Source of the DNA: Candidatus Zhuqueibacterota bacterium
GTDB taxonomy: Bacteria; Zhuqueibacterota; Zhuqueibacteria; Zhuqueibacterales; Geothermadaptataceae
Direction of reading: 5' to 3'
DNA: 35,621 bases
Assembly: GCA_015491485.1 (NCBI GenBank)
Contig: WFVT01000072.1
Span: forward strand, 1 to 35,621
In this document: positions 10,858 through 18,407 of the stretch, piece after piece
Layout: each line of letters begins with the position of its first letter
Position numbering within the stretch: the stretch's first letter is position 1
Notes under the pieces: generated by a model
What the model saw: the letters and a program-made list of their open reading frames with translations, nothing else
What the model was told of the DNA's origin: nothing
Database searches by the model: none
Made by a program: the position numbers and the translations under genes

Positions 10858-12474
10858 ATGCAGTCGCCATATTTCACCCGAGATCATGAATTGTTCCGGC
10901 AGACGGTGCATGAGTTCATGGAAAAGGAAGTCGTCCCGCACGCCGATGCGTGGGAGGAAGCCGGTCGGATTCCCCGCGAGATCTGGAAAAAGATGGGCGA
11001 ACTGGGATTTCTCGGCATCAATTTTCCGGAAAAGTACGGCGGGGCGGAAGCCGACTTTTTCTATTCCGTCGTGTTTCTGGAGGAGGTGGGCCGCACGGCG
11101 CTCGGAGGATTTGCCGCGGCGGTGGCGGTGCAGCAGTACATGGCCACAGCGCATCTGGCGCGCGTGGGCAGCGAGGAACTCAAACAAAAGTACCTGGTGC
11201 CGTCCATCCAGGGCGAAAAGGTCGGCGCGCTGGCCATCACCGAGCCCAACACCGGCTCGGACGTCGCCAATATTCAGACACGCGCCGAGCGCGACGGCGA
11301 TTTCTACGTCATCAACGGTTCCAAAACCTTCATCACCAACGGCGTGTACGGTGATTTTATGACCCTGGCGGTGAAAACCCGCCCCGAGGCCCGGGAAGAC
11401 GGCATCAGCCTTATCGTGGTGGACCGCGATACCCCGGGCGTGTCCGCGCGTCCCCTGCGCAAAATCGGCTGGCACTGTTCCGACACTGCGGAACTGTCCT
11501 TTGACGACGTTCGCGTGCCGGTCAGTCAGCGCATCGGTGAGGAGAACATGGGCTTTTTTTACATTATGGAAAGCTTCCAGCTCGAGCGACTGGTCGGCGC
11601 GATCACCGGCATCGGCGGCATGGAAAAGGCGCTGGAGATCACCCTGAAATACATCACCGAGCGCGAGGCATTCGGCCGGCCGATTGCGAAATTTCAGGTG
11701 ATTCGGCATGCGCTGGCGGATATGGCCACCGAGCTCGAAGCCGCCCGCCAGCTCACCTATTACGCCGCCTATCTGTGCGATCAGGGCGAGATGTTCGTGC
11801 GCGAAGCCTCCATGGCCAAACTGCACACCTCCGAGCTTGGCAAGCGGCTGGTCGATACCTGCCTGCAGTACTTCGGCGGCTACGGCTACATGGAAGAGTA
11901 CCCGATCGCCCGCATGTACCGGGATGCGCGCGTGGGCACCATTGCCGGCGGCACATCGGAGATCATGCGCGAAATCATCTCACGGATCATGATCGATCAG
12001 GCAAAGTACGAATCGGTGTACGAGAAACAGGCGGCGGAATCAACGGCTGAAAAAACGGCAACGCCCGAAACGCCGACGGCCGGTGTCACAGCCAACCCGG
12101 AAGAAGCGCCGGCCGCAAGTGCGCCCGCGGCCACCGGTAAACCGCCGGAGACCGTGGCGGAAATTTTCCAGACGCTGCCGCGGCGGTTCCGTGCGGACAA
12201 AGCCGGCGATTACGAGACCGTGATCCATTTCGATATTTCCGGCAAGGAGGGCGGCCTGTTCACGGTGCATATCCACGACGGCGTCTGCGAGGTCAAAGAA
12301 GGATTGCACGGCGAGCCGAAATGTGTGGTGAAAACCAAAGACAAAACCTACCGCGACATCGAGCTGGGCAAGGCCAATCCGCAGATGGCGTTCATGATGG
12401 GCAAAATCAAAGTCAGCAACGTTAGCGAAATGCTGAAATTCATCGGCCTGTTCCGGCCGTTAAAGGATACTTGA
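10858..12474 (+). CDS. Acyl-CoA dehydrogenase fused to a C-terminal SCP2 sterol-carrier domain
   Basis: 538 residues from the ATG at 10858, chosen because AAAGGAG lies at 10846-10852. Residues 1 to about 390 are a full acyl-CoA dehydrogenase: ALAITEPNTGSD flavin/substrate motif, a C-terminal arginine-rich helix block and YGGYG-like CLQYFGGYGYMEEYPI. The MCAD-type glutamate position reads AGGTSEIM (no Glu), while E243 in FQLERL sits where long-chain and isovaleryl dehydrogenases keep their catalytic base, so this is of the LCAD/IVD type. A Thr/Ala/Pro/Glu-rich linker (about 391-430) leads to an SCP2 domain (about 431-538) with VHIHDGVCEVKEG and FMMGKIKVSN. SCP2 domains bind acyl-CoA or sterols, so the fusion may hold bulky substrates. 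Confidence 0.92.
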   Translation: MQSPYFTRDHELFRQTVHEFMEKEVVPHADAWEEAGRIPREIWKKMGELGFLGINFPEKYGGAEADFFYSVVFLEEVGRTALGGFAAAVAVQQYMATAHLARVGSEELKQKYLVPSIQGEKVGALAITEPNTGSDVANIQTRAERDGDFYVINGSKTFITNGVYGDFMTLAVKTRPEAREDGISLIVVDRDTPGVSARPLRKIGWHCSDTAELSFDDVRVPVSQRIGEENMGFFYIMESFQLERLVGAITGIGGMEKALEITLKYITEREAFGRPIAKFQVIRHALADMATELEAARQLTYYAAYLCDQGEMFVREASMAKLHTSELGKRLVDTCLQYFGGYGYMEEYPIARMYRDARVGTIAGGTSEIMREIISRIMIDQAKYESVYEKQAAESTAEKTATPETPTAGVTANPEEAPAASAPAATGKPPETVAEIFQTLPRRFRADKAGDYETVIHFDISGKEGGLFTVHIHDGVCEVKEGLHGEPKCVVKTKDKTYRDIELGKANPQMAFMMGKIKVSNVSEMLKFIGLFRPLKDT

Positions 12475-12495
12475 AGAGAAGCGAAGGCTCCCCGA

Positions 12496-13536
12496 ATGGA
12501 ATCCCGGAAAGCGACCGACGGCCCGCTGGCCGGTATCCGCATTCTCGATTTCACCCGGTTGTATCCCGGCCCGCTGGGGACCCGGCTGATGGCCGTTCTC
12601 GGCGCGGAAGTGATCAAAATTGAGGACGTGCGCCATCCCGATCCCATGCGGTTTTATCCGCCGTTTCTCGGCGAGGAATCGGCCGGCTATGTGGCGGTCA
12701 ACCACGGTAAGCAAATCCTCAACCTGGATTTCAGCAGCGCGGACGGGCAGGAGCAGCTCGCGGAGCTGATCCGCACGGCGGATGTGCTGGTGGAACAGTT
12801 TCGCCCCGGCGTGATGCGGGAACTCGGCCTCGATTACGAATCGGTGCGGCAGTACAACCCAAAGTTGATTTATGTGTCGCTCACCGGCTACGGCCAGTCC
12901 GGCCCGATGGCGCAGCAGGCGGGGCACGACATCAACTACATCGGCTATGCCGGCATCCTCTCGCTGACCGGCAGTCCCAAAGCCGGACCGGTGCTACCGG
13001 GCGTGCAAATCGCGGATGTGGCGGGCGGGGCGTACTGGCTGATCATTCGTACGCTGGCGGCGTTGTGGCAGCGGCAGCGCACGGGCGAGGGCCAGCACGT
13101 GGATGTGGCCATGCTCGAAGGCACCCTGCCGCTCATCACCCTGCAATGGGCGCAGTACCGCGCCTGCGGACAGCGCTTCGGGCCGGGTGAGCATCCGCTG
13201 GCCGGTGGTCTGCCGAATTACAACGTGTACCGCTGCAAAGACGGCAAGTACCTTGCCCTGGGCGCGCTGGAGCAAAAATTCTGGGAAGCCTTTTGTGATC
13301 TGGTGGAGCGACCGGAGTGGAAGCCGCTGCATTTCGCCATGGGAAAGGAAGGCGAGCGGCTGAAAAAAGCATTGCAGAAGCTGTTTCAGCAGCGCACGCG
13401 TGAGGAGTGGCTGGTTCTGGCCGAGGGGAAGGATGTGTGCCTGTCGCCGGTGCTGGAGCTAGAGGAGGTGAAAGAACACATCATGAAATGGCCGTATCGG
13501 TGGATGCGTCGATTGTTGACAGATTGGTGGAAATAG
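12496..13536 (+). CDS. Alpha-methylacyl-CoA racemase-like CoA-transferase family III protein, shortened C-terminus
   Basis: 346-residue CaiB/BaiF-family protein. The three catalytic residues known from the mycobacterial racemase MCR (H126, D156, E241) are matched by H144 (AGHDINY), D174 (IADVAGG) and E259 (GALEQKFW), with identical spacings of 30 and 85. This supports inter-conversion of R and S 2-methylacyl-CoA rather than CoA transfer. After E259 only 87 residues remain against about 119 in MCR, and the end (HIMKWPYRWMRRLLTDWWK) does not look like the family. The 3' end therefore appears lost. It lies 15 bases from the convergent vapC-like gene. Its SD is weak; probable co-transcription with the dehydrogenase. 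Confidence 0.85.
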   Translation: MESRKATDGPLAGIRILDFTRLYPGPLGTRLMAVLGAEVIKIEDVRHPDPMRFYPPFLGEESAGYVAVNHGKQILNLDFSSADGQEQLAELIRTADVLVEQFRPGVMRELGLDYESVRQYNPKLIYVSLTGYGQSGPMAQQAGHDINYIGYAGILSLTGSPKAGPVLPGVQIADVAGGAYWLIIRTLAALWQRQRTGEGQHVDVAMLEGTLPLITLQWAQYRACGQRFGPGEHPLAGGLPNYNVYRCKDGKYLALGALEQKFWEAFCDLVERPEWKPLHFAMGKEGERLKKALQKLFQQRTREEWLVLAEGKDVCLSPVLELEEVKEHIMKWPYRWMRRLLTDWWK

Positions 13537-13551
13537 GGAGTGAAACGTTGC

Positions 13552-13965
13552 TTAATGCGGCAGAACCTCAATGCCGAACTGTTTGAAATGGCGGTCAAAA
13601 CTCAGCGCCGTTTGGATATCCAGTTCCTGAATGACCACGAAAGAAGTGCAATCGGTGAAACTCCACGATTGATCCTGCCTGCTTGAAAAATTTTCCCAAG
13701 CTTTGTAGAACCGATCTTTGCTGATCTGAATCATCGTGGTGCGGGCGTCCCGCAAAATATTCTGACAGATTTTGATGGCAAAATGCTTGGATACTCTGGT
13801 CATCAAGAAGGTGGCTAATTCATCAAATATATAGTCTGTTATGATGAAATTAGCGCGAGCATCTTGCTTTAATAGATCGGCGAAAGCTTGAAAGGCTTTC
13901 TGATGATTGCTGTCTTTTACATTATGCTGTGCGATAAGAAACGATGTATCAACAAAAATTCTCAT
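13552..13965 (-). CDS. PIN-domain ribonuclease toxin (VapC-like)
   Basis: 137-residue PIN-domain protein. The acidic metal-binding residues are visible as D6 (IFVDTS), E49 (IFDELATF), D105 (SFTDCTS) and D124 (FDRHF). PIN toxins cleave RNA, commonly tRNA or rRNA, and are held inactive by the cognate antitoxin. Its ATG overlaps the stop of the upstream antitoxin gene by four bases (13962-13965), the standard coupled arrangement. Base composition is more AT-rich than its neighbours and it sits against the shortened racemase gene, both consistent with acquisition. The target is unknown. Confidence 0.88.
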   Translation of the reverse strand: MRIFVDTSFLIAQHNVKDSNHQKAFQAFADLLKQDARANFIITDYIFDELATFLMTRVSKHFAIKICQNILRDARTTMIQISKDRFYKAWENFSSRQDQSWSFTDCTSFVVIQELDIQTALSFDRHFKQFGIEVLPH

Positions 13966-14303
13966 TTGTATAATTCATTATCCAGGTTGGAACTGTCTGT
14001 CTTGCCCATGTCCACAATAATGGGATTGGCAAGATAGCATTGTTCGATGGGCAAGTCCCCTTGATCCAGCATGTCTTCCAGCTTTCGAAAGCGTGCCTCG
14101 ATTTCTTCTGGCGTCGAAACAAAATTGGCCAGCAATTCCTCTTTTTTGCCTGTTCTGACGGGCTCCACGCTGGCAATAATATGCCCATTCTCCGAAATCA
14201 CCACGGTCACGCCGTTTTTGATGTGCTCCAGCAGTTTATCCACGTGCTGCCGGAACTCTTCTTCGCTGACCTGGATGATGAAAGGGCCGAGCTTTTTCAT
14301 CAT
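13962..14303 (-). CDS. Phd/YefM-like antitoxin of the VapC-type pair
   Basis: 113 residues. The N-terminal part (EFRQHVDKLLEHIKNGVTVVISENGHIIASVEP) has the Phd/YefM pattern: a helix followed by a beta hairpin, with the substitution of the usual ISRNGKPVA by ISENGHIIA. The C-terminal half, rich in Glu and hydrophobics, would wrap the toxin. ATG at 14303 follows AGGTG. Translation is coupled to the toxin downstream. By family analogy it represses its own promoter in 14304-14397. The type assignment is moderate because antitoxin sequences diverge fast. Confidence 0.75.
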   Translation of the reverse strand: MMKKLGPFIIQVSEEEFRQHVDKLLEHIKNGVTVVISENGHIIASVEPVRTGKKEELLANFVSTPEEIEARFRKLEDMLDQGDLPIEQCYLANPIIVDMGKTDSSNLDNELYK

Positions 14304-14397
14304 GACACCTGCAAGCTGATTTGGAACGAATTGTAAAAGAATATAGCGGATTCACCGTGAAATGTCAATGAGATTTACCGGTTGTCGTGCATGACCC

Positions 14398-14439
14398 AAA
14401 AAACAAAAACGCCCGGACTCTTGTTGGCGAATCCGGGCG
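14398..14439 (-). terminator. Factor-independent terminator after the secreted Met/His-rich gene
   Basis: Read on the - strand: CGCCCGGA arm, 14-base loop, TCCGGGCG arm (14410-14439), then a run of T with one G (14398-14409). It lies about 80 bases downstream of the stop of the gene at 14521-16071 and isolates it from the toxin-antitoxin promoter. Confidence 0.85.
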
Positions 14440-14520
14440 GATGAAGGAGAGAAGCGAGGGGAAAGCGATGTTTGGCTTCAGGGGCGCTTCTCTTCCAATG
14501 AATCTTTCACGCAAAACAAA

Positions 14521-16071
14521 TCATTTTACCAGCAAAACGGGTTTGCTCTGTACCTGCTCACCGGCCTGGAGCCGGATCATATACATCCCGCTGCTTAATG
14601 TCCGGCCGCCAGCATCCTTTCCGTTCCAGATGACCCGGTGCAATCCCGGGTTGCGCCAATCGTCCACCAGCGTGATCAGCTTCTGGCCGCCGAGGTTGTA
14701 GATTTGCAGCGTCACGCGCATCGGCTCGTCCAGCCGGAAGGCAATGGTCGTTTCCGGATTGAATGGATTTGGATAGTTGCCCAGCAGTTCAAACGAGCTC
14801 GGCGTGGAGCGGCGTGAGTCGATGCCGGTCGGGGACGATTCCGATGCCAGCACATAGTACGTGTTCAGCGTGTTGCTGGTGAGCGTGACGGTGTTGCTTT
14901 GCGGATCTACCTGAGCATTGGATTCGGTCTGCCACTGCTGTGATTGCGGATCCCAGTAGCGCACATGAATCTTCGATTCATCGAGCCCCAGGTTTGCCAT
15001 TTCTTCGTCTGTATAGCGCAACACCATGCGGTGATCTTTCTCAAACTGCATGCGGCCGTGATGACCGCCCCAGTTGTTGCCGCCCCACATGCTGCCGCCC
15101 ATCATGGTCGAGCCCTGCGGATCGCGCACATCGACATAATAGCCATGCACATAGCCCGGGTCTGCATCGCCGGGCATGCTGTCCGGATGCACTTCCCAGA
15201 ACATCACGAAAACCGAATCCGGCCAGCGCATGCCGCCCATGTGCATGTTGCCGCGGCCCATGTGGCCGGGCGCAAAGCCGATCCAGTTGCTGCTGTCATT
15301 GGCACAGTACACATAGGCGGAGTCCGCGTGATCGCGATGAATCCAGGTCCCGGCCCAGGGCGCCGGCGCATTCAGCGGCCGCCACTCCTGCCCGTTGATC
15401 CGGTACACCGTCAGCATGCCGAAGCCGAACATTCCCTGATGGACGATTCCGAAAATCGTCACCGATTCACCGGCCTGCGGTCGCTGCAGCCCATTGTCGG
15501 GCTCATACCAGTACGGCCCAAAGCCCAGCCGGTAATCCGGAATCGAATCCCCGTCCGTATCGAGGAAATACATGGGATAGTAGTGCGTGGAGTCCACGAG
15601 AACCGTGCCGGTCACGGTAAGCGTATCGCCGCCGGTTTCCCATGCATTGGCCTCCCACCAACCATGACTGCCCACCGCCACGGGATCGCGCCATTTCTGG
15701 CCGTTCAATTCAAAGACGATGACCTGCGGCAATCCCTGCATGTCGTCTTCAAGGCCGCCGACCAGGGTGACCGTATCGCCGTGTCCGGGGCGCTGTGCGC
15801 CGCTTTCCGGCCGATACCACCAGGGGCCAAACATGAGCTGATAGTCCGCCGAGCCATCGTTGTCGGTATCGAGATAATACATGGGATGCGTATGGGATGA
15901 ATCCACGAGAACCGTTCCGGAAAGCTCAACGATTTGCAGTGAATCCGGGCCCAGGCTGTGGCCGGGGCCGTGGTGCGGACCGCCCATTTGCGCCTGACCG
16001 GGCTTACCAAACCCCAAAAAGATAACAACCGATGCCAAACCTATCCACCACTTCATTCTTGACTCTGTCAT
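14521..16071 (-). CDS. Secreted Met/His-rich repeat protein with type IX-like C-terminal sorting domain
   Basis: 516 residues from the ATG at 16071, which has an excellent SD (AGGAGGTGTGAC). A signal peptide covers about residues 1-28. Two direct repeats of about 85 residues follow (each with GTVLVDS, PMYxLDTDxDxxxDY, a FGPxWYxP turn and a NGQxW end); the DTDGDSIPDY words resemble calcium-binding loops. The middle contains Met/His/Gly-rich patches (APGHMGRGNMHMGGM, MMGGSMWGGNNWGG). The last 85 residues start NYPNPFNPETT, the FlgD-like sorting domain used by type IX secretion in FCB bacteria. Exported or surface-attached; metal binding is an inference from composition. A terminator follows. 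I do not recognise a named family for the repeats. Confidence 0.85.
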   Translation of the reverse strand: MTESRMKWWIGLASVVIFLGFGKPGQAQMGGPHHGPGHSLGPDSLQIVELSGTVLVDSSHTHPMYYLDTDNDGSADYQLMFGPWWYRPESGAQRPGHGDTVTLVGGLEDDMQGLPQVIVFELNGQKWRDPVAVGSHGWWEANAWETGGDTLTVTGTVLVDSTHYYPMYFLDTDGDSIPDYRLGFGPYWYEPDNGLQRPQAGESVTIFGIVHQGMFGFGMLTVYRINGQEWRPLNAPAPWAGTWIHRDHADSAYVYCANDSSNWIGFAPGHMGRGNMHMGGMRWPDSVFVMFWEVHPDSMPGDADPGYVHGYYVDVRDPQGSTMMGGSMWGGNNWGGHHGRMQFEKDHRMVLRYTDEEMANLGLDESKIHVRYWDPQSQQWQTESNAQVDPQSNTVTLTSNTLNTYYVLASESSPTGIDSRRSTPSSFELLGNYPNPFNPETTIAFRLDEPMRVTLQIYNLGGQKLITLVDDWRNPGLHRVIWNGKDAGGRTLSSGMYMIRLQAGEQVQSKPVLLVK

Positions 16072-16263
16072 GTCACACCTCCTGCGAAACGTTGAATGAA
16101 AACACATGTGTCTTCAATAGATCACATTTCATCCTATTGAATTCATTTAAATTACCACATTAATTAGATGGCCAGGCGGCCGGCATCGGTCAGAATATCA
16201 TGTTCTGAGATCATGACTAAGATGCGAAAGAAATTGAAAGCCATGGGGGCCAGTCCAATTTCG

Positions 16264-16812
16264 CTATTTCACTTCCGGCAATTCGGAACTGTAAAAGTTG
16301 TTATAAATCGGCACAAAGACAGCCGCGATATAAATTCCATAAATCGTAACATCGATCAGCCCAATGATGAAACTTTTGAAGTCAAGTCCTTTAAAGCCGG
16401 GCAGGAGGATTTCCCAGATGGCGATCATGGATAGCTGTGGGAAGACCAGATCGAATAAGAAGCAAAGGATGTAAGTAATGATCCCAAGTCCGGTAACAGC
16501 AAAGGCCACAGGTTTAAAACGTAAAGGTTTCATAGTATCATCCTCCTTTGCGGGAAAGCGAGCGTTAAAATAATTGTAAAGCCCCACAAAAACATAGGCC
16601 AGATAAAAGGCAACGACAAAAATTTCAAGAACGGCCAAAAAATAGCTTAACGTCGATACCCAGCTAAATCCCACCAGGACCACTTCCCAGAATTTAACCA
16701 TGGGCCACATTTCGGGGCTGAAAATCAAATGCAGCAGGACACACACCGAAAAAAGAATCAGTAAGATAAAACTCAGAGCTACTGCAACGGGAAAGGGCTG
16801 TATGCGATGCAT
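16264..16812 (-). CDS. Two DUF5676-like membrane modules fused in one reading frame
   Basis: 182 residues from ATG 16812 (SD AAGGAGGAACGCC). It contains two homologous four-helix-type membrane modules. Module 1 begins MHRIQPFPVAVALSF and ends at NARFP; module 2 begins MKPLRFKPVAFAVTG and ends YNNFYSSELPEVK. They share the pattern PVA..., FxxxxLxxLxFxP, a WEΦΦLxGF turn and ΦYNxF near the end. The joint PAKEDDT is encoded by AAAGGAGGATGATACT, a strong SD for the internal ATG at 16533. The second half alone is 89 residues, the same length as the third copy at 18408-18677. Function of the family is unknown; the product is an inner-membrane protein. Sits under the UAS pair at 17063-17097. Confidence 0.8.
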   Translation of the reverse strand: MHRIQPFPVAVALSFILLILFSVCVLLHLIFSPEMWPMVKFWEVVLVGFSWVSTLSYFLAVLEIFVVAFYLAYVFVGLYNYFNARFPAKEDDTMKPLRFKPVAFAVTGLGIITYILCFLFDLVFPQLSMIAIWEILLPGFKGLDFKSFIIGLIDVTIYGIYIAAVFVPIYNNFYSSELPEVK

Positions 16813-16969
16813 GGCGTTCCTCCTTCCGTCATTGGAATACGTCTCTGCATCCACAGGTGTCAAAGCTCGGTGTGTCTCCCGATGCAGATCATTTGACGAA
16901 TATGCTCGTCCTGAGGATGAAACCCGCGTTTTGTTTGAAAAGAACCGACCTGGTTTTGTCATAAAAAGG

Positions 16970-16985
16970 TTCAAAAATGATACCA
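16970..16985 (-). promoter_or_regulatory. Degenerate sigma-54 promoter upstream of the DUF5676 fusion gene
   Basis: Read on the - strand TGGTATCATTTTTGAA: the -24 GG is kept and the spacing of ten bases is right, but the -12 reads GA instead of GC. It is proposed mainly because its distance from the UAS pair (about 110-130 bases from predicted start to UAS centres) matches the three better cases in the window. The distance to the ATG at 16812 is about 150 bases. Confidence 0.4.
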
Positions 16986-17062
16986 AACAGCCACACGTCC
17001 CCTAAGTATCAAATAAACAGATAGTTCTCTCCTGATGAGATGTTCTGCGCCCTGTATTGCTC

Positions 17063-17097
17063 TGTACAATATTCTACAATTTAAATAATATTCTACA
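17063..17097 (-). promoter_or_regulatory. Paired 16-bp activator sites (UAS) for the DUF5676 fusion gene
   Basis: Sites TGTACAATATTCTACA (17063-17078) and TAAATAATATTCTACA (17082-17097), starts 19 bases apart. They match the shared consensus TGTNGAATATTCTACA found in pairs at three other places in the window. No gene occupies 16813-17299, which holds only this control region and the terminator of the next gene. Confidence 0.7.
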
Positions 17098-17200
17098 GTC
17101 TTGGCCTGGATAGAAAAGATATCATGACTGGCAGCCTGCCCGGGATGCATTGGATGGCAAAATCTACGATGACGGGTGAATGGTGTGGGCCAGCGCTCAT

Positions 17201-17239
17201 AATAAAAATAAAAAAGGGGCTGCACCGGGCAACCCCTTT
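17201..17239 (-). terminator. Factor-independent terminator after the ZraP/Spy-like gene
   Basis: On the - strand an 11-bp stem (AAAGGGGTTGC against GCAGCCCCTTT, one G-T pair) with a 5-base loop, followed by a T-rich run (17201-17213). It lies about 60 bases after the stop at 17300 and separates this gene from the DUF5676 fusion unit. Confidence 0.88.
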
Positions 17240-17299
17240 GACTTGAACCATGAGGTGAAAATGGCACGTTAGACTATGGCTGAAGAGGGATGAGGGATT

Positions 17300-17971
17300 T
17301 CAATTCTTTTTGTGATGGGCTTCATGCTGGGAGCCGCTGCCGTCGCTGCTGCCTTTTTTCATCATGCCTTTGCCCATCATGCCGCCTTGCATCATGCCTT
17401 TTCCCATCATACCGCCGCCCATCATGCCGCCACCGTGCATTTGACCGCACATGGGGCAGGTCATGGCGCTCAGCTTGGCCCGTTGCTCATCGGTGAGCAG
17501 GCTTTTGGCTTGCCGTTTGGCCCGGAAAAGCGCGATTTCCATATCCGCCTTTTTGTTGGCGATTTCTCGAATTTTAGCCTCAATCTTTTTCGGATCGGGA
17601 TTGTCCGAGGCTTTGAGCTCTTTCAGCTCCAATTTTGCAAGCTGCAATGCCGCCTTTCGCTGTACGTTGGCTTTTTCAAATTCAAATTTCAGGGCACGCA
17701 GCTTTTTGATCTGATCCTGGGTTAATTCCAATTGTTTGGCTTTGCTGAGAAAGAAATCAAACCCGCCGTGCATCTTTTTATGCATTTGGCCCATCATGCC
17801 GCCTTGCATCATACCGCCCATCATACCACCCATCATGCCTTTGCCCATCATACCCTGGCCCATCATACCGCTTTGTTGTTTTTGCTGCATCATCTGGGCC
17901 GAAGCAGGAGCATCCCACATCACTAAAGCTGCAAATGTGGCGATAATCGTGATAGCAATGATCCGTTTCAT
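17300..17971 (-). CDS. ZraP/Spy/CpxP-like periplasmic protein with Met-rich GMM repeats
   Basis: 223 residues with a signal peptide (cleavage likely after ASA, about residue 25). The helical core (70-168) carries the two LTxxQ-type motifs, LTQDQ (83-87) and LTDEQ (159-163), that define the Spy/CpxP/ZraP family of periplasmic chaperones and metal-stress proteins. On both sides lie GMM/GGMM repeats (about 35-60 and 182-204) plus CPMCGQMHGG (C172, C175) and a His-rich end, all suited to bind Cu(I) or Zn. SD TAGGAGGGCG precedes ATG 17971. It is preceded by a near-perfect sigma-54 promoter and a UAS pair, as zraP is in E. coli. The bound metal is not determinable from sequence. Confidence 0.88.
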   Translation of the reverse strand: MKRIIAITIIATFAALVMWDAPASAQMMQQKQQSGMMGQGMMGKGMMGGMMGGMMQGGMMGQMHKKMHGGFDFFLSKAKQLELTQDQIKKLRALKFEFEKANVQRKAALQLAKLELKELKASDNPDPKKIEAKIREIANKKADMEIALFRAKRQAKSLLTDEQRAKLSAMTCPMCGQMHGGGMMGGGMMGKGMMQGGMMGKGMMKKGSSDGSGSQHEAHHKKN

Positions 17972-18071
17972 GGTAACGCCCTCCTATTGAGAGAAGTTCT
18001 ATAGCTCATCCTCAAAAGCATTCGAATTAGGACATCAGGCTTTTGATGTGTGCTTTTCGATGACGTTTATG

Positions 18072-18086
18072 GCAAACGCTGTGCCA
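18072..18086 (-). promoter_or_regulatory. Sigma-54 promoter of the ZraP/Spy-like gene
   Basis: Read on the - strand TGGCACAGCGTTTGC, matching the -24/-12 consensus TGGCACG-N4-TTGC with the invariant GG and GC ten bases apart. The predicted start is near 18060, about 90 bases before the ATG. The UAS pair lies about 90 bases further upstream. Confidence 0.85.
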
Positions 18087-18173
18087 TGACTCGAAAATGA
18101 GCTATAACGATATGAAAAACAGTAACATAAGAATGAAGCAAGTAGGGGTAAGGCTGAAGAGTCTCCCCACGGT

Positions 18174-18211
18174 TGTTGACTATTCTACAAAATAGTGTTG
18201 AATAATCTACA
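18174..18211 (-). promoter_or_regulatory. Paired 16-bp activator sites (UAS) for the ZraP/Spy-like gene
   Basis: TGTTGACTATTCTACA (18174-18189) and TGTTGAATAATCTACA (18196-18211), starts 22 bases apart (about two helical turns), at roughly -121 and -143 relative to the predicted sigma-54 start. In the 436-base gap 17972-18407 I see only this pair, the promoter at 18072 and an imperfect dyad near 18371-18400. Confidence 0.8.
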
Positions 18212-18407
18212 TAAATTACGATGCTGGCCGGGATCGAGTTTCCTGTTTTTTGTTCGGTGTGAGAATGGCATTTCATTTAAGCGTCATTTCGTTCAGATTG
18301 CGGATTTTCCAAAACAGACCCTGCGATCGTCAAATCATTTTATGATAACAAAGGGCAAAGCCAAGGGGAATGGACGGTATCCACCGGTGTACCGGTTCCG
18401 TGCGCAC

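Noticed and set aside
13488-13580. Frame starting MAVSVDASIVDRL across the racemase stop
   Set aside because: Overlaps two genes, lacks an SD and ends within vapC; probably chance.
14944-15900. Long + strand frame of 318 codons opposite the secreted repeat protein
   Set aside because: His/Ala/Val-rich mirror of the Met/His/Asp-rich coding strand, with no SD and no recognisable motif.
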